This document shows, in pieces, positions 1 to 8,572 of a stretch of DNA of 50,384 nucleotides. The notes beneath the pieces were generated by a model. That model saw only the letters and a list, made by a program, of their open reading frames with translations. It had not been told where the DNA came from and did not search any database. Position 1 is the first letter of the stretch. Every line of letters begins with the position of its first letter. The position numbers were made by a program, and so were the translations under genes. Location of the stretch: contig CACKBK010000007.1 in assembly GCA_902598425.1 (NCBI GenBank), positions 1-50,384 of the forward strand. The letters are read 5' to 3'. This stretch comes from an uncultured Pelagibacteraceae bacterium (lineage in GTDB: Bacteria; Pseudomonadota; Alphaproteobacteria; Pelagibacterales; Pelagibacteraceae).

Positions 1-650
1 ATAATTTTGATCTAAAAAAAGACGCTATTTTAAAAAATTTCAAAGTAGATAGTGGTGAAAATAACAATGTTCAATATTCTTACAATAATATTGAACAAGA
101 TGCTAACAGTATTTCTGAGACATTTATTTTATCTAGAGGATCAAAATTTATTAAAAATGAAATTAATTGTAATTTAAAAGAAAAATTTTCATCAGCATTT
201 GTTAATGGTGTATTTTCTTTAAGTGGAGAAAATCATCATGAAATAAGATCTCAGATTAATCATCTTAGTGAAAACACAAAAAGTTATCAATTAATAAAAA
301 GTGTAATGAGTGATAAGTCAAAATCAGTATATCAAGGAAAAATTTATGTAGACAAAATTGCTCAAAAAACAGACGGCTACCAATTAAGTAAAGCGATTTT
401 ACTTAATGATGAAACAGAATTTAACGCTAAACCAGAATTAGAAATTTATGCTGATGATGTTAAATGTTCTCATGGTTCTGCCTCTGGAAACTTAAATGAA
501 AACTCAATTTTTTACTTAAGATCAAGAGGCCTTACATATGATGAGGCCAAAAAACTTTTGATTAAAGGATTCCTGCTAGATGTAATTGAAAAAATAACTG
601 ATAACGAAATTAAGGAATTTATAAAAGAAATCATGGGATTTAAAGAATGA
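1..650 (+). CDS. sufD: SufD, Fe-S cluster assembly scaffold subunit (5' truncated by window)
   Basis: The C-terminal ~215 residues of SufD. The reading frame is open from base 3 with no stop, so the ATG at 306 is internal and the gene begins left of the window. SufD joins SufB and SufC in the cytoplasmic SufBCD scaffold on which Fe-S clusters are built. The visible part has the right-handed beta-helix pattern of the SufB/SufD core (FILSRGSKFIKNE, NGVFSLSGENHHE). It ends in the family's helical tail, with SRGLTYDEAKKLLIKGFL as the hallmark. Its stop overlaps the sufS start by 4 bases (ATGA), which implies translational coupling. Identity is supported by motif and by sufS-sufU-sufA downstream. 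Confidence 0.93.
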   Translation, partial: NFDLKKDAILKNFKVDSGENNNVQYSYNNIEQDANSISETFILSRGSKFIKNEINCNLKEKFSSAFVNGVFSLSGENHHEIRSQINHLSENTKSYQLIKSVMSDKSKSVYQGKIYVDKIAQKTDGYQLSKAILLNDETEFNAKPELEIYADDVKCSHGSASGNLNENSIFYLRSRGLTYDEAKKLLIKGFLLDVIEKITDNEIKEFIKEIMGFKE

Positions 651-1864
651 ATATAAATAACATCAAAAAACAATTTCCAATTTTTAATAATAAGGTTCAA
701 AACAATGATCTTGTTTACTTAGATAGTGCAAATTCATCTCAAAAACCACAAGTGGTAGTTGATAGAATTTATGATTTTTATACAAAAGAATTTTCAAATG
801 TTGGTCGAAGCGTCCATTATTTAGCAGTAGCAGCAACTAATTTATATGAAAATACAAGAGTTTTAGTTCAAAAATATATTAATGCAAAAGATCCTAATGA
901 AATTGTTTTTACCAAGGGAGCCACAGAGGCTATTAATTTAGTTGCTAACACTTTTGGGCAGAAGTTTCTTGGGGAAGGCGACGAAATTTTATTAACTGAG
1001 CTTGAGCATCATTCAAATTATGTTCCCTGGCATTATTTGAGAAAGTCTAAAGGAGTAAAAATAAAGTTTGCAGAATTCAATTCTGATGGAGAAGTTACTC
1101 TTGAGAGCATAGAGAAAAATATAACTCCAAAAACAAAAATTATAGCAATTACGCATTTGTCAAATGTTACAGGTGCAATATTACCTATTAAAGAAATTAC
1201 AAGGTTGGCACACTCAAAAAATATTCCAGTGCTTGTAGATGGTTGCCAGGGTGCACCACATTTAAAATTAGACATGCAAGAGATTGGATGTGATTTTTAC
1301 GCTATCTCTTGTCATAAGATGTATGGACCAACTGGACTTGGAATTCTTTATGCAAAAAAAAAATGGCTTGAAGTATTACCTCCTTATCAAGGTGGCGGTG
1401 GAATGATTAGAGAAGTAAAAAAAGAAGGCATTACTTTTGGAGAGCTTCCAAATAAATATGAGGCAGGTACTATGGCTACCGCTCAAGTAATAGCTTTTGG
1501 AGAGTCGATTAAATTTTTAAATAAAATTGGTATTGAAAACATAGAAAAGCACGAGAATGAACTAACAAAATATGGAGAGGAAATTTTAAGAAAAAATAAT
1601 TCTGTAAAATTAATAGGTAGCCCAAAAGATAAAGGATCAGTTTTATCTTTTACATTAGACGGGGTACATGCGCATGATATTGCAACAATACTTGATGAGG
1701 ACGGAGTAGCAATAAGAGCAGGTCATCATTGCTGTCAAATTTTACACGACAAATTAGGTTTATCTGCAACGGCAAGAGCTTCATTAGGTGTTTATAACAC
1801 TAAAGATGATTTAGATAAATTAAATGAGTCTTTAAATAAATGTAAAAAAATATTTGAGGGATAA
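647..1864 (+). CDS. sufS: SufS, PLP-dependent cysteine desulfurase
   Basis: A 405-residue group II cysteine desulfurase, normal family length. It removes sulfur from cysteine as an enzyme-bound persulfide and passes it on for Fe-S cluster assembly. Visible motifs: the PLP lysine in SCHKMYGPTG (Lys224), the cofactor-binding ELEHHSNYVPW segment near 118-128, and the persulfide-forming Cys in RAGHHCCQ (Cys362). Cys363 follows it directly, where many homologues have Ala. The gene overlaps sufD by 4 bases and sufU by 1 base (TAATG), so the block is one transcription and translation unit. The neighbouring sufU suggests sulfur goes to SufU rather than SufE. Confidence 0.96.
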   Translation: MNINNIKKQFPIFNNKVQNNDLVYLDSANSSQKPQVVVDRIYDFYTKEFSNVGRSVHYLAVAATNLYENTRVLVQKYINAKDPNEIVFTKGATEAINLVANTFGQKFLGEGDEILLTELEHHSNYVPWHYLRKSKGVKIKFAEFNSDGEVTLESIEKNITPKTKIIAITHLSNVTGAILPIKEITRLAHSKNIPVLVDGCQGAPHLKLDMQEIGCDFYAISCHKMYGPTGLGILYAKKKWLEVLPPYQGGGGMIREVKKEGITFGELPNKYEAGTMATAQVIAFGESIKFLNKIGIENIEKHENELTKYGEEILRKNNSVKLIGSPKDKGSVLSFTLDGVHAHDIATILDEDGVAIRAGHHCCQILHDKLGLSATARASLGVYNTKDDLDKLNESLNKCKKIFEG

Positions 1865-2334
1865 TGGATTTAAAAGATTTATATCAAGAGATTATTTTAG
1901 ATCACGGAAAAAATCCAAGAAATTTAAAAAAGTCGGATAACTTTAATAAAGATGCTAAGGGGCACAATCCTTTATGTGGCGACAAGGTTCATATATATTT
2001 GAAGGTTGATGAAAATAACAAAATATCTGATATTGCTTTTGAGGGTAGTGGTTGTGCAATATCAATGGCATCAGCTTCAATAATGACAGATTTAATGAAA
2101 GAAAGGAAAGAGGTAGAGGTCAAAGAATTAGTAGATGATTTTTTAGAAATGATAAAGCAGAACCCAGAACTTAAATCTAAGATTTTAGGTGAAAATGAAA
2201 AAACTAAGTTAATGTCTTTGTCAGGTGTAAAAAAATATCCAATGAGAGTTAAATGTGCAACAATGGCTTGGCATACACTAACTGCAGCAATGAAAAACGC
2301 TAACGAAGAGACAAATACAGATAAATTTGAATAA
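1864..2334 (+). CDS. sufU: SufU-type sulfur-relay / Fe-S assembly protein
   Basis: A 156-residue protein of the SufU/IscU fold. Conserved residues are Cys38 and Asp40 in NPLCGD, Cys64 in GSGCAIS and Cys131 in RVKCATMAW, the zinc and sulfur ligands of SufU. The GVKKYPMRVKC insertion before the last Cys is typical of SufU and absent from IscU. In SufU systems the protein accepts persulfide sulfur from SufS. The gene overlaps the sufS stop by one base and lies one base before the DUF59 gene. Its acidic, Asn-rich C-terminal tail looks disordered. Scaffold versus sulfur-acceptor role cannot be settled from sequence alone. Confidence 0.9.
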   Translation: MDLKDLYQEIILDHGKNPRNLKKSDNFNKDAKGHNPLCGDKVHIYLKVDENNKISDIAFEGSGCAISMASASIMTDLMKERKEVEVKELVDDFLEMIKQNPELKSKILGENEKTKLMSLSGVKKYPMRVKCATMAWHTLTAAMKNANEETNTDKFE

Positions 2335-2335
2335 T

Positions 2336-2635
2336 ATGAATTTAAAAGAAAAAATAATTACTGAAATAAAAAAAATATATGATCCAGAAATACCGGTTAA
2401 TATTTATGAGCTGGGTTTAATTTATGATATAAAAGTAGAAAGTGAAAATCTAGTCAAAGTAAAAATGACTTTAACAACACCAAACTGCCCAGTAGCTGAA
2501 AGTTTGCCAAAAGAGGTTAAAGATAGTATTATGGAGTTGTCAGAAGTAAAGGATGTAGATCTACAGCTAGTTTGGGATCCTCCGTGGGATAAGACAATGA
2601 TGTCTGAGGCTGCAAAATTAGAATTAAATTTATGA
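2336..2635 (+). CDS. DUF59 / MIP18-family Fe-S assembly protein (SufT-like)
   Basis: A small single-domain DUF59 protein of 99 residues from the ATG at 2336. A TTG three codons upstream (2327) is in frame but lies inside sufU; the ATG just after the sufU stop is the more natural start. Family marks are the YDPEIPVNIYELGLIYDI segment and the conserved Cys in TPNCPVAESL. The C-terminal WDPPWDKTMMSEAAKLELN is the form found in SUF operons. Members assist Fe-S cluster maturation or delivery. The gene overlaps sufA by 4 bases. Function within SUF is inferred from family and position. Confidence 0.9.
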   Translation: MNLKEKIITEIKKIYDPEIPVNIYELGLIYDIKVESENLVKVKMTLTTPNCPVAESLPKEVKDSIMELSEVKDVDLQLVWDPPWDKTMMSEAAKLELNL

Positions 2636-2961
2636 AACAAATAATTACATTAAGCGATAAAGCAGCAACAAGAATTAAAGAAGTTTTATCGAAAGATGAA
2701 AAATCTTTGGGTGTTAGAATTGGAGTAAAAAGTGGTGGATGCGCTGGGATGGAATATGTAATGGAATATGCCAAAGAATCGAAACCCGAGGATGAGTTAA
2801 TTGAACAAAAAGGCGTAAAAGTTTTTGTCGATCCTGGAGCAGTTATGTATCTTTTAGGAACAGAGATGGATTATAAAGAAGAGGAATTTTCCTCGTCTTT
2901 TGTTTTTAAAAACCCTAATGAAACGGAGCGTTGTGGGTGTGGAGAGTCCTTTAAAATCTAA
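2632..2961 (+). CDS. sufA: A-type Fe-S carrier (SufA/IscA/ErpA family)
   Basis: A 109-residue HesB-like A-type carrier. Three conserved cysteines are present: Cys37 in SGGCAGMEY, and Cys101 and Cys103 in the C-terminal CGCGESF. These bind the transferred cluster. A-type proteins take clusters from SufBCD and deliver them to apo-enzymes. It overlaps the DUF59 gene by ATGA and is the last recognisable SUF gene of the block. Which A-type subfamily it belongs to (SufA, IscA or ErpA) is uncertain; the symbol rests on operon context. Confidence 0.9.
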   Translation: MKQIITLSDKAATRIKEVLSKDEKSLGVRIGVKSGGCAGMEYVMEYAKESKPEDELIEQKGVKVFVDPGAVMYLLGTEMDYKEEEFSSSFVFKNPNETERCGCGESFKI

Positions 2962-3019
2962 TATCTATTTTGAGCATATCAGAGTTGCAAAAAATGCATA
3001 TATAAGATAATTCATATGC

Positions 3020-3190
3020 ATGAACGTTTTTGAATTTAGAAATTTGCAAAAATCAGAGGATAGAAAAGAAAAGAGAAAAAATTTTTTAAGATCTCTTATC
3101 AGATCTGTTGATACTGGTGCAAATGGAACCCAAGATTACGTTGTTAAAAAAGGTCCAGGCAAAAACAAAATTGCCTCTACTAGACAATAA
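3020..3190 (+). CDS. small basic protein of unknown function (56 aa)
   Basis: An uninterrupted 56-codon frame fills most of the gap between sufA and the convergent glnA gene. It starts ATG (MNVFEFRNLQKSE) and ends TAA four bases before the glnA stop. The N-terminal half is strongly charged (KSEDRKEKRK) and likely helical; the C-terminal half is polar and Gly/Lys-rich (KKGPGKNKIAS). I see no signal peptide, membrane segment or metal motif, and I do not recognise the family. There is no clear Shine-Dalgarno. It could be read through from the SUF transcript, 58 bases after sufA. Length and placement in an otherwise packed genome favour a real gene. Confidence 0.5.
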   Translation: MNVFEFRNLQKSEDRKEKRKNFLRSLIRSVDTGANGTQDYVVKKGPGKNKIASTRQ

Positions 3191-3193
3191 TAT

Positions 3194-4600
3194 TTAACAA
3201 CTGTAATACATATCGAACTCAATTGGGTGTGGTGTGTGTTCGAAGTTATGTATCTCTTCAAATTTTAGAGCAATATAAGCATCAATTTGATCATCAGTGA
3301 ATACGTTTCCTTGTTTTAAGAAATCTCTATCTTTATCCAAACTTTCCATTGCCTCACGTAAAGATCCACAAACAGTTGGAATTTTTTTAACTTCATCTTC
3401 TGATAGAGCGTATAAATCTTTATCAAAAGATTTACCCGGATCAATTTTATTTTTAATTCCATCAAGCCCAGCCATTAACATAGCTGCAAAAGTTAAATAT
3501 GGATTACCTGCGGCATCACCAAATCTTATCTCACATCTCGCCGCTTTTTTACTTAGCGTAATTGGAATTCTGCAAGACGCAGATCTATTTCTTGCTGAGT
3601 ATGCAAGAAGAACAGGCGCTTCAAATCCTGGAATTAGTCTTTTATAACTGTTTGTTGTTGCATTAGAAAATGCATTAATTGCCTTTGCGTGTTTTAAGAT
3701 GCCACCAATATAATGCAAAGCTGTTTCAGATAAACCTGCATATTTATCCCCAGAAAATAATGCAGTGTCACCTTTCCAAATCGATTGGTGTACGTGCATA
3801 CCTGATCCATTGTCACCTTTTACAGGCTTTGGCATAAAGGTTGCAGTCTTACCAAATGAATGTGACACCATATGAACAGCATATTTATAAAGTTGTAAAT
3901 TATCTGCCTGATCAACAAGAGTTCCAAAGTACATTCCAAGTTCATGTTGACTAGGAGCAACTTCGTGGTGATGCTTTTCTACTTTTATACCCATGTCCTT
4001 CATTGCCTTTAAATATTCACTTCTCATATCTTGAGCGCTATCTACTGGTGGAACTGGAAAATAACCTCCCTTAATTCCAGGTCTATGTCCCATGTTACCA
4101 TTTTCATATTTTTTTCCAGTATTATAAGGACCCTCAGTACTGTCGATTTTAAATCCGGTCTCATTCATATCATTTTTAAATCTTACATCATCAAATACAA
4201 AAAATTCAGCCTCAGGTCCAAAATACGCTTTATCTCCAATTCCAGAACTTTTTAAATATGCTTCTGCTTTTTTGGCTGTGCCTCTTGGGTCTCTTTCGTA
4301 TGGATCTTTTTTAATCGCATCCAAAACATCACAAAATATATTTAAAGTATTATGAGATGTAAAAGGATCGACAACTGTTCTAGATAAATCTGGTTTTAAA
4401 ATCATATCTGACTCGTTGATTGCTTTCCATCCAGCAATTGACGAACCATCAAAAAAAATTCCTTCATTGAGCATTCCCCCATCAACCATTTTACCATCCA
4501 TAGTAACATGTTGAAGTTTTCCTCTCGGGTCTGTAAATCTTAAGTCTACGTATTCTATATCTTTATCTTTAATTATTTTTAATACATCGTTTGCGCTCAT
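3194..4600 (-). CDS. glnA: Glutamine synthetase type I
   Basis: A 468-residue cytoplasmic enzyme that makes glutamine from glutamate, ammonium and ATP, the main ammonium assimilation step. Type I motifs are present: [16 protein letters not shown] near the N-terminus, [35 protein letters not shown], and the NRSASCRIP segment. The adenylylation tyrosine is retained exactly at Tyr397 ([10 protein letters not shown]). A GAGAGG Shine-Dalgarno-like stretch lies just before the ATG. It is monocistronic, with the small ORF converging on its 3' end at three bases. Known SAR11 genomes lack PII and NtrBC, so conservation of Tyr397 leaves open how activity is tuned. Confidence 0.98.
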   Translation of the reverse strand: MSANDVLKIIKDKDIEYVDLRFTDPRGKLQHVTMDGKMVDGGMLNEGIFFDGSSIAGWKAINESDMILKPDLSRTVVDPFTSHNTLNIFCDVLDAIKKDPYERDPRGTAKKAEAYLKSSGIGDKAYFGPEAEFFVFDDVRFKNDMNETGFKIDSTEGPYNTGKKYENGNMGHRPGIKGGYFPVPPVDSAQDMRSEYLKAMKDMGIKVEKHHHEVAPSQHELGMYFGTLVDQADNLQLYKYAVHMVSHSFGKTATFMPKPVKGDNGSGMHVHQSIWKGDTALFSGDKYAGLSETALHYIGGILKHAKAINAFSNATTNSYKRLIPGFEAPVLLAYSARNRSASCRIPITLSKKAARCEIRFGDAAGNPYLTFAAMLMAGLDGIKNKIDPGKSFDKDLYALSEDEVKKIPTVCGSLREAMESLDKDRDFLKQGNVFTDDQIDAYIALKFEEIHNFEHTPHPIEFDMYYSC

Positions 4601-4672
4601 AAACCTCTCTTGTTAGCCGTGGTAATACCAAAAAATTATGTAATAATAACGCTTATATAATTAATATCACCT

Positions 4673-4687
4673 ATGCAATTAGTGCAT
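4673..4687. promoter_or_regulatory. 15-bp dyad upstream of glnA (possible operator)
   Basis: ATGCA-ATTAG-TGCAT is a perfect 5-bp inverted repeat around a 5-base centre, in the divergent gap between glnA and the YbaK gene. Read towards glnA its distal arm supplies TTGCAT, a possible -35 element, with TATAAG 15 bases on. A protein bound here could block or aid the glnA promoter. It does not fit the NtrC consensus, where TGCA half-sites are 9 bases apart. Short dyads are common in AT-rich DNA, so this is weak. Confidence 0.28.
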
Positions 4688-4733
4688 ATATTGAATATTA
4701 GTTATATAAATAAAGCAATCAATTTTTAGTTGT

Positions 4734-5216
4734 ATGGAAAACTTATTAGATAAAGAAACTGTAAAAAGAGTAAAGCAAGAATTGGAAAAATTTAATAAAT
4801 CTTACAAAGTCCAAATTTTGGATCAATCAGCTAGAACCGCCTTAGATGCATCAAGGGCCTTGTCATGCAAAGTAGGGGCTATAGTTAAAAGTCTCTTAAT
4901 CAAAACAGACGATACATTCGTATTATGCCTTATTTCTGGGGATAAACGGTGCTCTTTGAACAAAATAAAAAAAATTACCGGTAAAAAAGATGTTTGCATG
5001 GCAAATGCTGAGTCTGTAAAAACTCTCACTGGTTTCACTATTGGAGGAGTTTCTCCAATTGGTCTTAATAATAAAATTGAAATTATGATTGATAATCAAC
5101 TAAGTAGATTTAAGGAAATTTATGCAGCAGCCGGACATCCTAACGCAATTTTCAAAATTGATTTAGAAAATTTAGTGAGAATAACTAGTGGAAAAATTAT
5201 GGAAATTTCTGAATGA
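4734..5216 (+). CDS. YbaK/EbsC-family aminoacyl-tRNA deacylase
   Basis: A 160-residue single-domain YbaK (prolyl-tRNA-editing-like) protein. The family hydrolyses mischarged tRNAs, for example Cys-tRNAPro, in the cytoplasm. Visible family features are the early Ala/Ser-rich ASRALSCKVGAIVKSLLIK segment with the conserved Lys, the CLISGDKR strand, the TGFTIGGVSPIG loop and the C-terminal AAAGHPNAIFKID. The protein spans the whole domain with no synthetase attached, so it acts in trans. The stop overlaps the next gene by 4 bases (ATGA), indicating co-expression with an EamA exporter. The precise tRNA specificity is not evident. Confidence 0.88.
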   Translation: MENLLDKETVKRVKQELEKFNKSYKVQILDQSARTALDASRALSCKVGAIVKSLLIKTDDTFVLCLISGDKRCSLNKIKKITGKKDVCMANAESVKTLTGFTIGGVSPIGLNNKIEIMIDNQLSRFKEIYAAAGHPNAIFKIDLENLVRITSGKIMEISE

Positions 5217-6100
5217 AAACTCCAACATTAACAGATTATACTTTATTAGTTATTTTAGCATTAATTTGGGCCTCAGCTTTTTTTAACATTAAAATATCAA
5301 CATATTCTTTCGGCCCTGTTACAATTGCATTTTTAAGAGTCTTGCTTGGATCAATACCTGTACTTTTACTTTGCTATTATAAAAAAATTAAAATTGAAGC
5401 CTTTTCAAAAGATTGGCCATGGTTTGCTTCAATAGGTTTTATTAATCTGGTTGTGCCTTTTTTTCTAATTGCTTATGGAGTTAAATCTGTTCAAAGTAAT
5501 CTGGCTGCAATTTTGATGTCAACAACTCCATTAAGCTCAACAATACTAGGTCATTTTTATACTAAAAATGAGAAATTTAATTTAATAAAAACAATTGGAG
5601 TTCTTATTGGTTTTTTTGGAATAGTTTATTTATTTTCAGACAATATTGTTATTAATGAAAATAATTTTATTTCAGCATTACTAATATTATTTGGTTCAAC
5701 TTGTTATGTAATTGGTGGAGTTCTAACATTAAAAATCAGTAAAAAAAGGAACGAAAACGTTACAGGGTCAATTCTTATTTGGGCAACAATTATTCTTTTA
5801 CCTATAGTAAGTTTTTTAGAACAGCCTTGGAATTTGAGTCCTAGATTAGACTCAACAATATCAGTTATTTATCTAGGCATAATATCAACAGGTGTTGCTT
5901 GGTTATTACGATTTAGAATATTAAAACAAAATGGGTTAATATTTCAGTCACAAGTAGCTTATTTAATACCAATTTTTGGTGTTATTTTAAGTTATATTTT
6001 TTTGAAAGAGGTTATTACCACAAAAGTACTTATTTCTTTATTAGCGATAATTATTGGAATTTATTTTGTAAAAAAAGGCGATCAAAAAAAGCTTATTTAA
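5213..6100 (+). CDS. EamA/DMT-superfamily transporter
   Basis: A 295-residue inner-membrane protein with about ten hydrophobic segments in two EamA repeats, the standard drug/metabolite transporter layout. The first repeat starts LVILALIWASAFFNIKIST and includes FLRVLLG; the second ends in the typical LIPIFGVILSYIFLKEVITT followed by a Lys-rich cytoplasmic tail. Members export amino acids, purines or other small metabolites; the substrate here cannot be read from sequence. Translation is probably coupled to the YbaK gene. Its 3' end overlaps the convergent methyltransferase gene by 8 bases. A second EamA gene lies 1 kb away. Confidence 0.88.
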   Translation: MKTPTLTDYTLLVILALIWASAFFNIKISTYSFGPVTIAFLRVLLGSIPVLLLCYYKKIKIEAFSKDWPWFASIGFINLVVPFFLIAYGVKSVQSNLAAILMSTTPLSSTILGHFYTKNEKFNLIKTIGVLIGFFGIVYLFSDNIVINENNFISALLILFGSTCYVIGGVLTLKISKKRNENVTGSILIWATIILLPIVSFLEQPWNLSPRLDSTISVIYLGIISTGVAWLLRFRILKQNGLIFQSQVAYLIPIFGVILSYIFLKEVITTKVLISLLAIIIGIYFVKKGDQKKLI

Positions 6101-7028
6101 GCTTTGATAATGCAGCTATATGTGAGGAATTTGTTTCGCAACAACCACCAAAAATTGTTGCTCCCTTGTCTTTAAGTCTCTTTGAAAAATCGTAAAAAAT
6201 TTCGCCAGTCACTTCCTTCCTAGAACCCATGATTTCATTTGGATTTTTTCCAATTTCACCGGGTTTAGAATGATTAAATTTATGCACTGGCAAAGGCTCT
6301 TGTTCTTTCCATAGGTTGGCTTTTAAACCAAACGGTAAATCAAAAGATTTAAGTTTATCGATATGTTCTTCAATAATTTCTAATGAGACACATGCAGCAA
6401 TTATCCCAAGCCAATTATGTTTTCTAAATTTTTTTATAACCTCAGATATATTTTCACCTGTCGGAAGCTTTCCATTTTTTTTAAAATGTAATCCTACTAA
6501 AACTGGCTTATTGAATTTTTCAATTATATCCAGAGCAATTTCCACCTCCCAGCTACTAGAAAAAACATCTAAATAGAAAAAATCTATGTATGGATTTATT
6601 AACTCAGATTGCTCTTTAAAATTTTTTTCAATTATAGTTTTATCTCTATCATCTGGAACATAAGTACCATTTTGCGGAGGTAGGCCACCTGCAATCAAAA
6701 CATTTTTTTTTGAAATATCTCTAGCTTTTACCGCTAACTCACCAGCTTTTTTGTTAATATATTCAAAAGTATTTTCCACTTTGTTTTGTTCAAGCCTAAT
6801 CTTTCTTGCGCTAAAGTTATTAGTTACAATTACATCAGCTCCAGCATCAATAAATGATCGATGCGTATCTACAATTAAACCGTGGTTTTCCTCATTTATT
6901 AGAGCACTTGCAGACCAAAGCGTTCCTTTTGAAATAAGACCCCTTGCAAGCAACTCTTGCCCCATACCTCCATCAAGAATTTTTATAGTTTTAAAAAAGT
7001 CAGTTTTCATTACACCAACAGCATACAT
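6093..7028 (-). CDS. Homocysteine S-methyltransferase family protein
   Basis: A 311-residue TIM-barrel methyltransferase of the MmuM/BHMT type that moves a methyl group to homocysteine to give methionine. The N-terminus shows LDGGMGQELLARG. The three zinc-binding Cys of the family are present: Cys213 in AACVS, and Cys296-Cys297 in FGGCCETNSSHI. The usual donor is S-methylmethionine or a betaine-type compound; which one is used here is unclear. An in-frame ATG seven codons in (7010, MKTDFF) is an equally plausible start. It is transcribed away from the parS-like palindrome and converges with an EamA gene. Confidence 0.88.
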   Translation of the reverse strand: MYAVGVMKTDFFKTIKILDGGMGQELLARGLISKGTLWSASALINEENHGLIVDTHRSFIDAGADVIVTNNFSARKIRLEQNKVENTFEYINKKAGELAVKARDISKKNVLIAGGLPPQNGTYVPDDRDKTIIEKNFKEQSELINPYIDFFYLDVFSSSWEVEIALDIIEKFNKPVLVGLHFKKNGKLPTGENISEVIKKFRKHNWLGIIAACVSLEIIEEHIDKLKSFDLPFGLKANLWKEQEPLPVHKFNHSKPGEIGKNPNEIMGSRKEVTGEIFYDFSKRLKDKGATIFGGCCETNSSHIAALSKLK

Positions 7029-7128
7029 TGAAACTTCAATTATAGGTAGAATAAATATTAAATCACATACATCATATAGTAGATTTAAAAAATAATATTA
7101 ATATTTTCAATCGCAGGTTTTTCTGTGG

Positions 7129-7140
7129 TTTCACGTGAAA
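7129..7140. other. perfect palindrome resembling a ParB parS site
   Basis: TTTCACGTGAAA, a perfect 12-bp palindrome in the 130-base divergent gap between the homocysteine methyltransferase and an EamA gene. Compared with the 16-bp bacterial parS consensus TGTTTCACGTGAAACA, the site at 7127-7142 matches 13 of 16 positions, including the whole inner core. Known biology: ParB loads at parS near the replication origin. Whether this is a true parS or an unrelated operator cannot be told from one copy. Confidence 0.45.
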
Positions 7141-7158
7141 TTAATATAGTTATAATTA

Positions 7159-8016
7159 ATGATAAAGCTGTTTCCAATAATATTTATATTACTTTGGTCT
7201 TCTGCATTTATAACTACAAAACCTATTATAGATTACAGTGATCCTTTTGCTGCTTTAGCATTCAGATTTTTTTTTGTCTCAATAGGCTTTTTCATATTTT
7301 CTATTTTTGCAAACAACACTTTAAAATCCTCAAATAAAAACATTATTCAATCAATTTTAAGCGGAGTTCTTTTTCATGGATTTTATTTGGGAGGGGTTTT
7401 TTATTCAATTTCAATTGGAATGCCCACAGGTATCACAGCACTAATTGTAACTTTACAACCAGTTTTAACAAATATTCTAGCAGGACCATTGCTTAATGAA
7501 AAAATAACAAAACCTCAATGGATCGGTATGATATTAGGATTTACCGGGGCAAGTCTTGTCCTTGGTTTTGATATTGGTAAAAACTTACCTTTAAATGGTG
7601 TTTTGGCGGCTTTTATAAGTCTTTTTGCAATTACATTTTCAACACTTTGGCAAAAAAAATTAAGTAATAATTTACCACTTTCTTCAAGTAATATGTATCA
7701 AGCAATAGGAGGGTGTTTATTTCATATTTTAGTTATTATGTTTTTTGCAAAACCTGAAATCTCTTTTACCCCAACTTTTATATTAGCAATGTCGCATCAA
7801 ATTTTATTAGTGTCTTTTGGTGCTTTCACTATCCTAATGTATTTAATAAAAAATAATTCAGCTAGCAAAACTGTTTCAGTTTTTTTCCTAATACCACCAA
7901 CTTCAGCGATTATTGCATGGATATTTCTTAATGAAACGCTTGATTTAATAGATATATTTGGTTTTTTTGTTGCAACTATAGGAGTTTACATAGCAACAAG
8001 AAAAGAACAAATTTAA
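7159..8016 (+). CDS. EamA/DMT-superfamily transporter (second copy)
   Basis: A 285-residue integral membrane protein with two EamA repeats and about ten hydrophobic helices. The first repeat begins LFPIIFILLWSSAFITTKP, with an FRFFFVS helix. The second repeat ends FFLIPPTSAIIAWIFLNETL, the family's signature helix and loop, and a short basic tail. It is divergent from the EamA protein at 5213-6100 and looks like a separate family member rather than a recent duplicate. Likely a metabolite exporter; the substrate is not identifiable. Its upstream region holds the parS-like palindrome 19 bases before the ATG. It converges with the thioesterase gene at a 2-base gap. Confidence 0.88.
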   Translation: MIKLFPIIFILLWSSAFITTKPIIDYSDPFAALAFRFFFVSIGFFIFSIFANNTLKSSNKNIIQSILSGVLFHGFYLGGVFYSISIGMPTGITALIVTLQPVLTNILAGPLLNEKITKPQWIGMILGFTGASLVLGFDIGKNLPLNGVLAAFISLFAITFSTLWQKKLSNNLPLSSSNMYQAIGGCLFHILVIMFFAKPEISFTPTFILAMSHQILLVSFGAFTILMYLIKNNSASKTVSVFFLIPPTSAIIAWIFLNETLDLIDIFGFFVATIGVYIATRKEQI

Positions 8017-8018
8017 AT

Positions 8019-8489
8019 TTATTTTTTAAGTTTAGATGAGAAAATCAAATTTTCAGCATTAAAATTATTTTTATTTTTGCTAATAAAATCTTTCATTAGT
8101 TTAATTTTATCTTCCTCAAATTCAGATACTTTTCTTTGGCCTAAATCTACATATAAAGATAAAATCTCAATAGTGGATGCCAAATATTTTTGTTCACTGT
8201 GAACCATCTCTAGCTTGTATTGTAATCTTTTTTTATCGTGATCAAAATAAAGTAGATTTACATCAACTTTGTCACCTTCTTTCACTTCCTGGTTATAAGT
8301 GATATGAGACTCAACAACCATTGTGCTTTTTTTTGTACTCTTTGCTGATGCTTCACCCATGTTAAATGATGTCATTAATTTTTCTGCGCCATAAATATCA
8401 AAAATTAAGACATAGTAAGCCACATTCATGTGATTGTTATAATCTGTCCAATCTTTTAAAATTTTTTGCGAAGTTAAATGGATTGCCAT
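8019..8489 (-). CDS. hotdog-fold acyl-CoA thioesterase
   Basis: A 156-residue hotdog-fold protein. The start at 8489 (MAIHLTSQ) is preferred over an in-frame ATG at 8546, because the family begins just before the WTDYNNHMNVAYY motif and the upstream 19 residues match nothing. That motif carries the catalytic-type Asp and the HMN signature of the 4-hydroxybenzoyl-CoA / YbgC thioesterase group. Members cleave acyl-CoA thioesters in the cytoplasm. Some close relatives act on betainyl-CoA in carnitine breakdown, which would fit the butyrobetaine-hydroxylase-like gene at 16564, but this link is only inference. Divergent from the aldehyde dehydrogenase locus. Confidence 0.78.
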   Translation of the reverse strand: MAIHLTSQKILKDWTDYNNHMNVAYYVLIFDIYGAEKLMTSFNMGEASAKSTKKSTMVVESHITYNQEVKEGDKVDVNLLYFDHDKKRLQYKLEMVHSEQKYLASTIEILSLYVDLGQRKVSEFEEDKIKLMKDFISKNKNNFNAENLIFSSKLKK

Positions 8490-8572
8490 ATTTAAAAGAA
8501 TTATTTTAGCATAAAACTTAGACTTTTTGATATTATAATTTTTCAACTCAAGATTGTAATTATTTTAACTCA

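Noticed and set aside
4673-4687. NtrC-binding site upstream of glnA
   Set aside because: Half-sites TGCA are 5 bases apart, while the NtrC consensus needs 9, and known SAR11 genomes lack NtrC. Kept only as a weak dyad.
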